Source of the DNA: an uncultured Oscillospiraceae bacterium
Lineage (GTDB): Bacteria; Bacillota; Clostridia; Oscillospirales; Oscillospiraceae
Direction of reading: 5' to 3'
Assembly: GCA_951801655.1 (NCBI GenBank)
Contig: CATONV010000014.1
Location: 1-43,353 of the forward strand
Length of the DNA stretch: 43,353 bases
Both the position numbers and the translations under genes were made by a program. The stretch's first letter is position 1. Every line of letters starts with the position of its first letter. The notes below the pieces were generated by a model that was given only the letters and a program-made list of their open reading frames with translations, made no database searches and was not told the origin of the DNA. Below, piece by piece: positions 14,341 through 22,381 of the stretch.

Positions 14341-15039
14341 ATGGGAAAAAAGGTCCTGATTGTGGAGGACGAACAGAGTATTGTGGACATTTTGTCCTTT
14401 AATCTGACCAAGGAGGGCTACGACACCCTGGAGGCCCTGGACGGCCCCACCGGGCTGCAGCTGGCCCTGGAGCAGAACCCGGATCTGGTGCTGCTGGATC
14501 TGATGCTGCCCGGCATGAGCGGCTTTGACGTATGCCAGAAAATCCGTCAGGCCGGATCGCTGGTGCCTATCGTCATGCTCACCGCCCGGGAGGAGGAGGA
14601 CGACAAGGTCCTGGGCCTGGAGCTGGGAGCGGATGACTACATCACCAAACCCTTTAAAAATCGGGAGCTGATGGCCCGGGTGAAAGCCAACATCCGCCGG
14701 GTGAACATGGCGGTTTCCGCCCCCTCTCCGGAGGCCGAACCCCCCCTCGGGGAGAGGGTCCACGTGGATGAGGAGAGGGCCACCATCTATAAGGACGGAA
14801 CGCCCCTGGAGCTGACCCAGCGGGAGTATGATCTGATCCGCTTCCTGGCCGCCCGACCGGGTAAGATTTTCTCTCGGGAGGCCCTGATGGAGCACGTGTG
14901 GAACTATGAGGGCTATGTGGGCGACGTTCGGGCCGTGGACGTGGCGGTGCGCCGTCTGCGGGAGAAAATCGAGGACGACCCGGCCAACCCTACCTTTATT
15001 AAAACCAAGCGGGGTATGGGCTACTTTTTCGGAGAGTAA
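14341..15039 (+). CDS. walR: Response regulator WalR (YycF/VicR)
   Basis: A 232-residue OmpR/PhoB-type regulator that controls cell wall hydrolase genes. Receiver: acidic pocket ED at residues 9-11, phosphate acceptor Asp53 in VLLDLMLPG, Thr in MLTAREEEDD and Lys in ITKPF. The C-terminal winged helix has ELTQREYDLIRFLAARPGKI, REALMEHVW and VDVAVRRLREKIEDDP with TKRGMGYFF. The GYVGDVRAVDVAVRRLREKI stretch is characteristic of WalR. It is followed by walK, yycH and yycI, which makes the assignment firm. An RBS (GAGGAGG) precedes the ATG. Confidence 0.95.
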   Translation: MGKKVLIVEDEQSIVDILSFNLTKEGYDTLEALDGPTGLQLALEQNPDLVLLDLMLPGMSGFDVCQKIRQAGSLVPIVMLTAREEEDDKVLGLELGADDYITKPFKNRELMARVKANIRRVNMAVSAPSPEAEPPLGERVHVDEERATIYKDGTPLELTQREYDLIRFLAARPGKIFSREALMEHVWNYEGYVGDVRAVDVAVRRLREKIEDDPANPTFIKTKRGMGYFFGE

Positions 15040-15130
15040 TTCCTGTCCCGCCCGAAGGCGGCAAGCCTCCTTTTGAAAGGAGGCGGCGCTGCCCGAAGGG
15101 CTGTGGGGGCCGCCCGCCCCCACAGGAATT
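15038..15130. repeat. Inverted repeat inserted between walR and walK
   Basis: AATTCCTGT at 15038-15046 (overlapping the walR stop) pairs with ACAGGAATT at 15122-15130. Inside are further GC-rich hairpins, including GCCTCC / GGAGGC. GGAGAG occurs on both flanks. The unit is non-coding and lies inside the essential operon, so it is either a MITE-like insertion or an mRNA hairpin that sets the walR:walK ratio. Confidence 0.65.
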
Positions 15131-15152
15131 TTTTGGAGAGGAGGTCCCGTCT

Positions 15153-16931
15153 ATGCTGCGCAGTCTGCACATGAAGCTGGTCATGATTATGATTCTGCTG
15201 ATCTTGTCCCTGATGATGGTGGTGGGGGCCTTCCTCATTAACTCGGTGACCGCATTCTATCTGGAGGACTTCTACAGCCAAATGTCCGACATCTTTCAGG
15301 ACCCTCTTCTCCTCCACGATCTGCGGACCCCCGGCGGAGAGGAGGAGAACGGAGCGGAACAGCTGTCGCTGGTGCTGGACGCCTACGTCGGCGAGCTGGG
15401 CGTGGACAACCGCAACCGCAAGCTGTACATTCTGGACGGCAACGGCGTGTGCCTGGTCTCCCCCGACGGAGAAACGGCTCAGCTGGAGTATACGGAGAAT
15501 CTGACCTTTGCCCTGACTACCGGCCTGGAGACCGACGAGGTGGGAGACGAGAGCAACTTGGCACTGGACTATATGGATGTGGCGATTCCCATCCACCGGG
15601 GGGGCCAGGACTATATTATCTACATCCTGGACAACAAGGCCACCTCCAACGACCTGACCAACCAGATGCTGATCCTGATTGTCGAGGCGCTGATTTTTGG
15701 TCTGGTCATCTCCATTCTGCTGTCCTTCCTGTTGTCCAAAACCATGGTCACCCCAATTCAAAGTCTGACAGAGGGGGCCATGCGGGTGGCGAAGAGGGAC
15801 TTTTCCAAAAAGATCAAGGTGCCCTCCCAGGACGAGATCGGCGTGCTGACCGACACCTTTAACGACATGGCCGGCCAGCTTCAGGACACCCTGCGCCAGG
15901 TGGAGAACGAGCGCAACAAGCTGGATACCCTCTTCCTCCACATGACCGACGGGGTGGCGGCCTTCTCCCGGGACGGGCTGCTGATCCATTCCAACCCCGC
16001 CGCAAACCGGATGCTCCGCCGCTTTCTGGGGCCGGAGACCACCTATGAGGAGCTTTTCGGCCAGGTGGCCGGCCTGGAGCAGGCGCTGGAGGCCCCCGAC
16101 CATCTGGAGGCGGAGCTGCAGGTGCGCGACAGCTTCTTTCAGCTGCTGGTGGCCCCCTTCGACCGGGGCCGGGCGGGGGGCGGCGTGCTGGCCGTTCTCC
16201 ACGACGTCACCGAGCAGCGGAAAAATGAGGAGATGCGCCGGGAGTTTGTGGCCAACGTCTCCCACGAGCTGCGCACTCCCCTGACCAATATCCGTTCCTA
16301 CGCTGAGACCCTCATCGACAACACCGGGGAGATGCCCCCGGATATGGAGAAAAAGTTCCTGGGCGTCATTCTCAACGAAAGCGACCGCATGACCCACATC
16401 GTCCAGGACCTGCTCACCCTGTCCCGGTTCGACTCGGAACGCAGCGAGTTGAAGCTGTCTCGCTTCCCCTTCGGCGAGGCGGTGCGGGACATCTACAACG
16501 CCGTCTATATGGAGGCCCAGAAGCACAGCCACACCCTCACACTGGATCTGGAGCCCGATCTGCCCGAGATCCTGGCCGATCGGGAGAGGGTGCTTCAGGT
16601 GATTATGAATATCGTGTCCAACTCCATCAAATACACGCCCGACGGAGGGCATATCGACATCTACGCCGGCCGAAAGCGGGATCGAGTGTGGATGATTGTG
16701 GACGACGACGGCATTGGTATTCCCGAGGAGGACCGGCCCCGCATCTTTGAGAGGTTCTACCGGGTGGACAAGGCCCGCTCCCGGCAGTCCGGGGGTACCG
16801 GCCTGGGACTGTCCATTGCCAAGGAGATTGTGGAGCGCCACCGGGGCCGCATTACCCTGCTGAACAAGCAGGGTCCTGGCCTGGCCATTCGGCTGGACCT
16901 GAACATTGAGGGACCTGGCGATGGAAAATAA
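15153..16931 (+). CDS. walK: Sensor histidine kinase WalK (YycG/VicK)
   Basis: A 592-residue membrane kinase. TM1 lies near residues 8-30, then an extracytoplasmic domain of about 140 residues, TM2 near 172-193 (LILIVEALIFGLVISILLSF), a HAMP linker (SKTMVTPIQSLTEGAMRVAK), a PAS domain (MTDGVAAFSRDGLLIHSNPA, ~265-355), HisKA with EFVANVSHELRTPLTNIRSY (phospho-acceptor His371), and a HATPase domain with NIVSNSIKYTP, DDDGIGIPEED and GGTGLGLSIAKEIV. This full layout including an intracellular PAS is that of WalK. RBS GAGGAGG 9 nt before ATG. The end overlaps yycH by 11 nt. Confidence 0.95.
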   Translation: MLRSLHMKLVMIMILLILSLMMVVGAFLINSVTAFYLEDFYSQMSDIFQDPLLLHDLRTPGGEEENGAEQLSLVLDAYVGELGVDNRNRKLYILDGNGVCLVSPDGETAQLEYTENLTFALTTGLETDEVGDESNLALDYMDVAIPIHRGGQDYIIYILDNKATSNDLTNQMLILIVEALIFGLVISILLSFLLSKTMVTPIQSLTEGAMRVAKRDFSKKIKVPSQDEIGVLTDTFNDMAGQLQDTLRQVENERNKLDTLFLHMTDGVAAFSRDGLLIHSNPAANRMLRRFLGPETTYEELFGQVAGLEQALEAPDHLEAELQVRDSFFQLLVAPFDRGRAGGGVLAVLHDVTEQRKNEEMRREFVANVSHELRTPLTNIRSYAETLIDNTGEMPPDMEKKFLGVILNESDRMTHIVQDLLTLSRFDSERSELKLSRFPFGEAVRDIYNAVYMEAQKHSHTLTLDLEPDLPEILADRERVLQVIMNIVSNSIKYTPDGGHIDIYAGRKRDRVWMIVDDDGIGIPEEDRPRIFERFYRVDKARSRQSGGTGLGLSIAKEIVERHRGRITLLNKQGPGLAIRLDLNIEGPGDGK

Positions 16932-18264
16932 ACGAAAAATACGGGCTATAGAGGTGATGAAGGATATCTTGATCCTTCTGCTCGCCGCCTCGGCCCTTTG
17001 GCTGGCGGCCCAGACCTCCCTGGTGCCCCCGCTGCGGGGGCTGCTCCGGGAGGAGGGCCGTCAGACCTCTCCCGGCCAAAGTCAGGGGGTGGACCGGGGG
17101 GCGGGTGCCCTGCCCCTGGCTATGGCGGTCAATCTGCCGACCGCCTCCCCCGACGCCCTCACAGAGGGGACGGAAGGCACCCGGTGCGGTCTGCGCTACG
17201 ATCAGGCGGCCTGCCACGAGCTGTTTCAGCGGGTGGCCGGTCCGCTGGTGGAGACCCTGTCCAGCGCGGGAGAACCGGAGGCGGTGAGCCGCAGACAGTG
17301 GGAGAGGGCGCTGACCGATACCCTGGGGGTGTATATGGACTTTCAGGGGCAGATTCCCATGCCCGTGCTGATGGGCTGGCTGTCCGGGGAAGACACCCGG
17401 CTGACAGCCACTGTCCGGCGGATGGTACTCACGGTGTGGGAGGACGGAGTGGATTTGTACTACCGGGACGAGGAGGACGGGGGCTACTACCGCTGCCGGT
17501 CTGAGGTGGCCGACCCCTTTTCCCTGGCCGAGGCCCTGTCCGGCCTGACGGACAACGGGGCCTTTTACGCCTTTGAATCAGAGCTGTACCGGGATCTGGA
17601 CCCGGATACCCTGCTGCTGGCCGAGACGCCGGCCCCGGCAGCCTACGCCGCCGCCAACCCCATGAGCGCCGGCCAGGAGACCTTGCAGGCCCTGGTTCAG
17701 GACTTGGGCTTCAGTCTCAACTCCACCAGCTTCTATTCCACCGATGAGCAGGTAGCCCGCAGCGGGGACGACAGTGTGCGTCTGTCCGACCGGGGGACGG
17801 CTCAGTATCAGTTTGAGGGCCGCAAGGGCGCCGGACTCTTCCCCATCCAAAGCCAGGGGGAGACCGGGGACCTGTTTAACAGCGTGGAGACCTGCCGGCA
17901 GATTGCCCTTTCTGCCCTGGGGACCCGCTGCGGCGAGGCCCGGCTTTACCTGATATCCGCCCGAACCGGGGGGGAAGGGCTGGAAATCGACTTTGGCTAC
18001 AGCCTCAACGGCATCCCCGTACTCACTGAGGGTGGGCGAGCCGCCCGCTTCCTGGTGGCAGAAGGCGGGATTGTCCAGTTCTCCCTGTATCTGCGCAGCT
18101 ACACCACCGCCGGAACCGGCGCCCCGATACTGCCCGCCAGACAGGCCGCCGCCGCCGTGCGGGCCAGGGGACTGAAGGGCCGGGAGTTGCTTCTCACCTA
18201 CTCTGACACCGGTGGCGACAGTTTGAGCGCCGGCTGGTCGGTCAGAGACAACGGGGAGGGCTGA
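16921..18264 (+). CDS. yycH: YycH-like regulator of WalK signalling
   Basis: A 447-residue protein with one N-terminal membrane anchor (DILILLLAASALWLAAQ, residues ~15-32) and a large external domain. In Bacillus YycH and YycI contact the WalK membrane helices and repress it, while in Staphylococcus they activate; the sign here is unknown. Sequence similarity to the named family is low, so the call rests on size, topology and position between walK and yycI. ATG 16921 has GAGGG 9 nt upstream and overlaps the walK 3' end (coupled translation). Confidence 0.82.
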   Translation: MENKRKIRAIEVMKDILILLLAASALWLAAQTSLVPPLRGLLREEGRQTSPGQSQGVDRGAGALPLAMAVNLPTASPDALTEGTEGTRCGLRYDQAACHELFQRVAGPLVETLSSAGEPEAVSRRQWERALTDTLGVYMDFQGQIPMPVLMGWLSGEDTRLTATVRRMVLTVWEDGVDLYYRDEEDGGYYRCRSEVADPFSLAEALSGLTDNGAFYAFESELYRDLDPDTLLLAETPAPAAYAAANPMSAGQETLQALVQDLGFSLNSTSFYSTDEQVARSGDDSVRLSDRGTAQYQFEGRKGAGLFPIQSQGETGDLFNSVETCRQIALSALGTRCGEARLYLISARTGGEGLEIDFGYSLNGIPVLTEGGRAARFLVAEGGIVQFSLYLRSYTTAGTGAPILPARQAAAAVRARGLKGRELLLTYSDTGGDSLSAGWSVRDNGEG

Positions 18265-18267
18265 GAG

Positions 18268-19083
18268 ATGCCTTGGAGCAAGATGAAAAACATGATTCTG
18301 GTCATCCTGGCGGTGACCAATCTGGCCCTGCTGGTACTGGTGGGCGGACAGACTCTCCAGGGCCGCCGACTGCTCAGCCGTGCCCGGGAGGACTCCCTGC
18401 AGTTTCTCCGAAACCGGGGGGTTGAGGTGGACGAGAGCATCATCCCCCAGTCTATGGAGCTGACGCCCCAGATTGTGGAGAGAGACCTGGCTGGAGAGGA
18501 GAGGGCCGCCGCCGCCCTGCTGGGCAGCCCGGTAACCGCCGAGTCCCGGGGAGGCGAGGTCTACCGCTACTTCAATGACATCGGCTCGGTTCAGTTCCAC
18601 TCCGACGGAACCCTCTCCGCTCAGCTGGAGAAGGGGGCCTTCCCTCTGGGAGAGGATCGGGGGAACGGCTGTTTGGTCGTGATGGAGAGAATGGGCCTTC
18701 AGGGGACGATTCTGGAGGAGACGGAGGACGAGATTGTCTTCCGCCAGACCTGGCGGGGACGGCCCCTGTTTACCCAGCAGGTAACTCTGGTGTGCCAGGA
18801 CGGCGACCTGAGAGGTATTACCGCCGGACGCCAACTGGTTGGTACGCCCCGGGAGGACACAACCCGGAAAACCGTCACAGTGGCTACCGCGCTGATCAGC
18901 TTTCTCAACGGTGTGGGAGCCTTGGGAGATGTGTGCAACCGCATTGACGCCGTGGAACAGGGCTACTCCGCCGCCGCCTCTCTGTCCGGGCCCATCCTGC
19001 TGACGCCAGTGTGGCGGGTGACCACCGACACCGGCGCCTACCAGCTGGACACCGTCACCGGAGGGGTAACAAGGGTATCGTAA
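18268..19083 (+). CDS. yycI: YycI-like regulator of WalK signalling
   Basis: A 271-residue single-span protein: N-terminal anchor MILVILAVTNLALLVLVGG (residues ~9-28) followed by an external domain. The pattern KMKNMILVILAVTNLALLVL is typical of YycI N-termini (W-x-KAK-x-ILI-x-F). It starts 3 nt after yycH, so the two are co-translated. The C-terminal part (VWRVTTDTGAYQLDTVTGGV) resembles the YycH/YycI fold end. The usual next gene, the metallo-beta-lactamase yycJ (walJ), is absent; murI follows. Confidence 0.85.
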   Translation: MPWSKMKNMILVILAVTNLALLVLVGGQTLQGRRLLSRAREDSLQFLRNRGVEVDESIIPQSMELTPQIVERDLAGEERAAAALLGSPVTAESRGGEVYRYFNDIGSVQFHSDGTLSAQLEKGAFPLGEDRGNGCLVVMERMGLQGTILEETEDEIVFRQTWRGRPLFTQQVTLVCQDGDLRGITAGRQLVGTPREDTTRKTVTVATALISFLNGVGALGDVCNRIDAVEQGYSAAASLSGPILLTPVWRVTTDTGAYQLDTVTGGVTRVS

Positions 19084-19200
19084 GACGCATAGACTTTGAA
19101 TAGAATGTGCAGAGGCGGCCATTGTCTGCCCGCACATAACCGATGCACTGTTACGGACGCGCGACGCGCGCCCTTATATCCGCATTTTGGGAGGAACCCT

Positions 19201-20016
19201 ATGTCACATTCAACCGCCCCCATCGGCGTTCTGGACTCTGGAATCGGGGGCTTCAGCGTAGTCAAACAGGTGCAGAAACTGCTGCCCGGCGAGGAATTGC
19301 TCTACTTTGGAGACGGCGCCCACATCCCCTACGGCAACCACGGCTCAGAGACCATCGTGTCTCTGGCCCGGTACATGTTTCAGTTTATGGAGGCGCGGGA
19401 GGTGAAAGTCCTGCTGGTTGCCTGCAATACCATCTCCTGTGTGCTGGACCGGTGCGCGACGTCCTGTCCCGTGTTCAGCGCCGTCCAGGCCGGGGCGGAC
19501 GCGGCGGCCAGGCTGGAGGTGGATAAAGTAGGGGTAATCTCCACTGTCTTTACCCACAATTCCAGGGTCTATCCCCAAAAAATAGCGGCTCAAAGTCCCA
19601 GAAAAGTGGTGGTACTCAGCTGCGGCTGTCCCGATCTGGCCCGGCTGGTGGAACACAGTCTGGGCAGCCCGCAGGGGATGTCTCTGGTGGAGGACAACCT
19701 GCGGCAGGAGCTGGACCACATGGTGCTGGAGGAGGGCGTGGACTGCTGTGTGCTGGGCTGCACCCACTACCCCCTGGTGGCAGACAGCATCCGCAGACTG
19801 TACCCCGGTCTTCTCCTCATTGACCCCGCCGTGGAGATGGCCCGGGCGCTGAAGGACTGCCTGGACCGGGAGGGCCTGTCCAATCCCACGGAACGCCCCG
19901 GGGGGCTGAGCATCTACACCACCGGCGATGTGGAGGAATATGCCCTTCGCGCCCGCCAGGTGGGGCTGGAGAGGGTGACCGGGGTGGAATTTTATCCGCC
20001 CATGGGACTCTCCTAG
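19201..20016 (+). CDS. murI: Glutamate racemase
   Basis: A 271-residue cofactor-independent racemase converting L-glutamate to D-glutamate for peptidoglycan. IGVLDSGIGGFSVVKQ (residues ~7-22), GDGAHIPYG, the first catalytic Cys in LLVACNTIS, and the second in VLGCTHYPLV. Start ATG 19201 (MSHSTAPIG) with GGGAGGA upstream; a longer reading to 19096 has no family support. It lies 117 nt after yycI and no promoter is evident, so it may be read from the wal operon. Confidence 0.95.
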   Translation: MSHSTAPIGVLDSGIGGFSVVKQVQKLLPGEELLYFGDGAHIPYGNHGSETIVSLARYMFQFMEAREVKVLLVACNTISCVLDRCATSCPVFSAVQAGADAAARLEVDKVGVISTVFTHNSRVYPQKIAAQSPRKVVVLSCGCPDLARLVEHSLGSPQGMSLVEDNLRQELDHMVLEEGVDCCVLGCTHYPLVADSIRRLYPGLLLIDPAVEMARALKDCLDREGLSNPTERPGGLSIYTTGDVEEYALRARQVGLERVTGVEFYPPMGLS

Positions 20017-20037
20017 CGGCGGCCAGACGGGTCTTGC

Positions 20038-20056
20038 GGGCAGCTGCAGGCTGCCC
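20038..20056 (+). repeat. Short hairpin between murI and the methyltransferase gene
   Basis: GGGCAGC, TGCAG loop, GCTGCCC: a perfect 7-bp stem 25 nt before the next ATG, with no T-run. Confidence 0.5.
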
Positions 20057-20081
20057 ATACAAAAGAGAAATGAGGAACCCT

Positions 20082-21197
20082 ATGTCAGAGTTAAATTTTT
20101 CCATCCCAACGCTGTTTGGGCTGGAGGGCATCTGCGCCGACGAGGTCCGGCGGCTGAATCTGCCCCAGGTAAAGGCGGAGAACGGCCGGGTGTTGTGCGC
20201 CGGGTCGGACCGCGACCTGCCCCGGCTGAATTTGAATGTCCGGACCGGAGAGAGGGTGCTGCTGGTGCTGGGGAGCTTTCCCGCCCGGGACTTCGACGCC
20301 CTCTTTGAGGGGGTGCGCGCCCTGCCCTGGGAGAGATTTATCCCCAGGGAGGGGCAGTTCCCGGTGAAGGGCCACTGCCTCAACTCCGCCCTTCACGCGG
20401 TACCCGCCTGCCAGTCCACTGTGAAAAAGGCCATCGCCGCCCGGCTGGGGGAGAGATACGGCCTGAATACCCTCCCGGAGACGGGGGCGCTGTATCAGGT
20501 GCAGTTTGCCATCATGGGGGACGAGGCGACGCTGATGCTGGATACCTCCGGGCCCGGACTCCACAAGCGGGGCTACCGGGCTCAGGGAGTGGCCGCCCCC
20601 CTGCGGGAGACCCTGGCCGCCGGGCTGGTGCTGCTGTCCCGCTACCGGGGGCGGGACCCCCTGTGCGACCCCTTCTGCGGCTCAGGAACCATCCCTATCG
20701 AGGCCGCCCTCATCGCCAAAAACCGGGCCCCCGGCCTGAACCGTTCCTTCTCCGCCCAGAAGTGGAGCTGGCTGGACAAAAAGCACTGGGTGGACGGGGC
20801 CGACGAGGCAATGGACGGGGAGTTTGACGGCGATTACGAGATCTGGGGTGGAGACATCGACCCCGACGCCGTAGCCCTGGCCCGGCACAACGCCCGGCTG
20901 GCCGAGGTGGACGACGTGGTCCGCTTCGATGTGGACGATGCCACCCGGTTCCACTGGGGCGGACTCTATGGCCGAGTGGTGACCAATCCGCCCTACGGCG
21001 AGAGAGTGATGGAGCGCAAGGAGGCGGAGGAGCTCTACCGGGCCTTCGGCAAGGCCTGGGACAAGTTCCCGGAAGGCTGGAAGCTGTACCTGCTGTCCTC
21101 CCATACCGAGTTTGAGCGCACCTTTGGCAAAAAGGCGGACAAAAAGCGCAAGCTGTACAACGGGATGCTGAAATGCGACCTGTTTATGTACCTGTGA
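20082..21197 (+). CDS. THUMP-domain class I RNA methyltransferase (YpsC/RlmL-N-like)
   Basis: A 371-residue SAM-dependent enzyme, probably making m2G in 23S rRNA (the YpsC / N-terminal RlmL family). N-terminal ferredoxin-like and THUMP part (residues ~1-155), then the methyltransferase fold: DPFCGSGTIPIEAALIAKNR (motif I region, near residue 200), GGDIDPDAVALARHNA (motif II) and the catalytic TNPPYGERV (N-PP-Y). Start ATG 20082 with TGAGGA; the alternative upstream start at 20034 lies in the hairpin. The bases around the start match those of murI. Confidence 0.9.
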   Translation: MSELNFSIPTLFGLEGICADEVRRLNLPQVKAENGRVLCAGSDRDLPRLNLNVRTGERVLLVLGSFPARDFDALFEGVRALPWERFIPREGQFPVKGHCLNSALHAVPACQSTVKKAIAARLGERYGLNTLPETGALYQVQFAIMGDEATLMLDTSGPGLHKRGYRAQGVAAPLRETLAAGLVLLSRYRGRDPLCDPFCGSGTIPIEAALIAKNRAPGLNRSFSAQKWSWLDKKHWVDGADEAMDGEFDGDYEIWGGDIDPDAVALARHNARLAEVDDVVRFDVDDATRFHWGGLYGRVVTNPPYGERVMERKEAEELYRAFGKAWDKFPEGWKLYLLSSHTEFERTFGKKADKKRKLYNGMLKCDLFMYL

Positions 21198-21201
21198 CGA
21201 T

Positions 21202-21265
21202 TTGCTCGCAGGCCGCCCCAAAACGGAGCCCAGCGAAGCGGGTCCGTTTTGGAGAGGACGAGCAA
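21202..21265. repeat. Nested inverted repeat after the methyltransferase gene
   Basis: TTGCTCG / CGAGCAA (21202-21208, 21259-21265) encloses CCAAAACGGA / TCCGTTTTGG (21218-21227, 21243-21252). It has no T-run directly after it; a dispersed repeat or weak terminator. Confidence 0.6.
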
Positions 21266-21319
21266 TGGAGAGGATATCCGCCGAAAGGCTGATGGAGTAG
21301 AGTGGAGTTTGTGAGGACG

Positions 21320-22228
21320 ATGCGCCATCTGTTTATCATCAACCCCGCCGCCGGGAAGAAGAGGAGCACCCGGCAACTGGAGAAGCTGTTGGAGAATCTG
21401 TCCTTCCCCCATGAGGTGGTCTACACCGGGAAGGAGGGAGATGCCCGGCGGTTCACCGAAGAGGCGATCCGGACAGGAGAGCCAGTCCGCATTTACGCCT
21501 GCGGTGGCGACGGCACCTTGAATGAGGTGGTCAACGGCGCGGCGGGGCATGGCCACGCGGCTATTACCAACGTGCCCAAGGGAACGGGAAACGACTTTTT
21601 GAAAATTTTCGGCCCGCAGTACCGTACTCTCTTCTACAACCTGGAAGGGCTGGCCTGCGGCCCTCAGACCGCCTTCGACCTGATCGACTGCAACGGCCAG
21701 TTGGGCATCGATGTGGTGTGCGCCGGCGTGGACGCCCGCATCGCCGCCGACGTCCACCGGTATAAGGACTGGTGTTTTGTCTCCGGCATTGGGGCCTATG
21801 TCCTCTCCCTGCTGGAAAACGTCTTTTTCAAGGGGATTTCCCGGCCTATGACGGTACATATGGGAGAAATCCGCTGGGAGGACCGGCCCGCCTGTCTGCT
21901 GTGCGTGTGCAACGGCAGGCACTACGGCGGAGGCTTTATGCCCGTGGGCGACGCCATGCCCGACGACGGCGTGCTGGACATGCTGCTGGTGCGCAAGGTG
22001 AGTCTGTTTACCTTTCTGCGGCTGGTGGGAAAGTACGCAAAGGGACTGTACAGACAGTACCCTGAGCTGATTTTGGACTACCATGGGCACAAGGTGACCT
22101 TCTCCGCCCGGGAACCCATTACAGTGGTGGTGGACGGCGAAGTGATGCGGGATACGTCCTTTACCGTGCGGCTGTCGGATAAAAAGGTGAATTTTTTCTA
22201 TCCGGCCGGAGCGGAGTATCGGCTGTAG
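21320..22228 (+). CDS. Diacylglycerol kinase family lipid kinase (YegS/DgkB-like)
   Basis: A 302-residue kinase of the DAGK catalytic family. Near the N-terminus LFIINPAAGKKRSTRQLE is the usual start, and GGDGTLNEVVNG (about residue 62) binds ATP; VPKGTGNDFLK follows. The C-terminal beta-sandwich has NGRHYGGGFMPVGDAMPDDG (a typical metal- and lipid-site stretch) and ITVVVDGE. DgkB-type enzymes recycle diacylglycerol from lipoteichoic acid synthesis, but other lipids are possible. GTG 21302 (6 residues longer, GGAG better placed) is an alternative start. Confidence 0.9.
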   Translation: MRHLFIINPAAGKKRSTRQLEKLLENLSFPHEVVYTGKEGDARRFTEEAIRTGEPVRIYACGGDGTLNEVVNGAAGHGHAAITNVPKGTGNDFLKIFGPQYRTLFYNLEGLACGPQTAFDLIDCNGQLGIDVVCAGVDARIAADVHRYKDWCFVSGIGAYVLSLLENVFFKGISRPMTVHMGEIRWEDRPACLLCVCNGRHYGGGFMPVGDAMPDDGVLDMLLVRKVSLFTFLRLVGKYAKGLYRQYPELILDYHGHKVTFSAREPITVVVDGEVMRDTSFTVRLSDKKVNFFYPAGAEYRL

Positions 22229-22381
22229 CGCAGGCCGTCTCTCCGGTTCAACATACCCAATCGCTGCTCAAGTGCGCTGCCCTGCAAAAGAGCAGTTTGC
22301 TTGGCGACAGAGTGTATTTTTACCGTCCAGACCGAGACCAACCGGCGATTTTTGCCCACACAAAGAGGAGAATTTGATTCT

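Noticed and set aside
22229..22381. Possible promoter or riboswitch before the SLH protein
   Set aside because: Only a small CTGCTC/GAGCAG hairpin is visible; no -35/-10 pair or riboswitch core was convincing.
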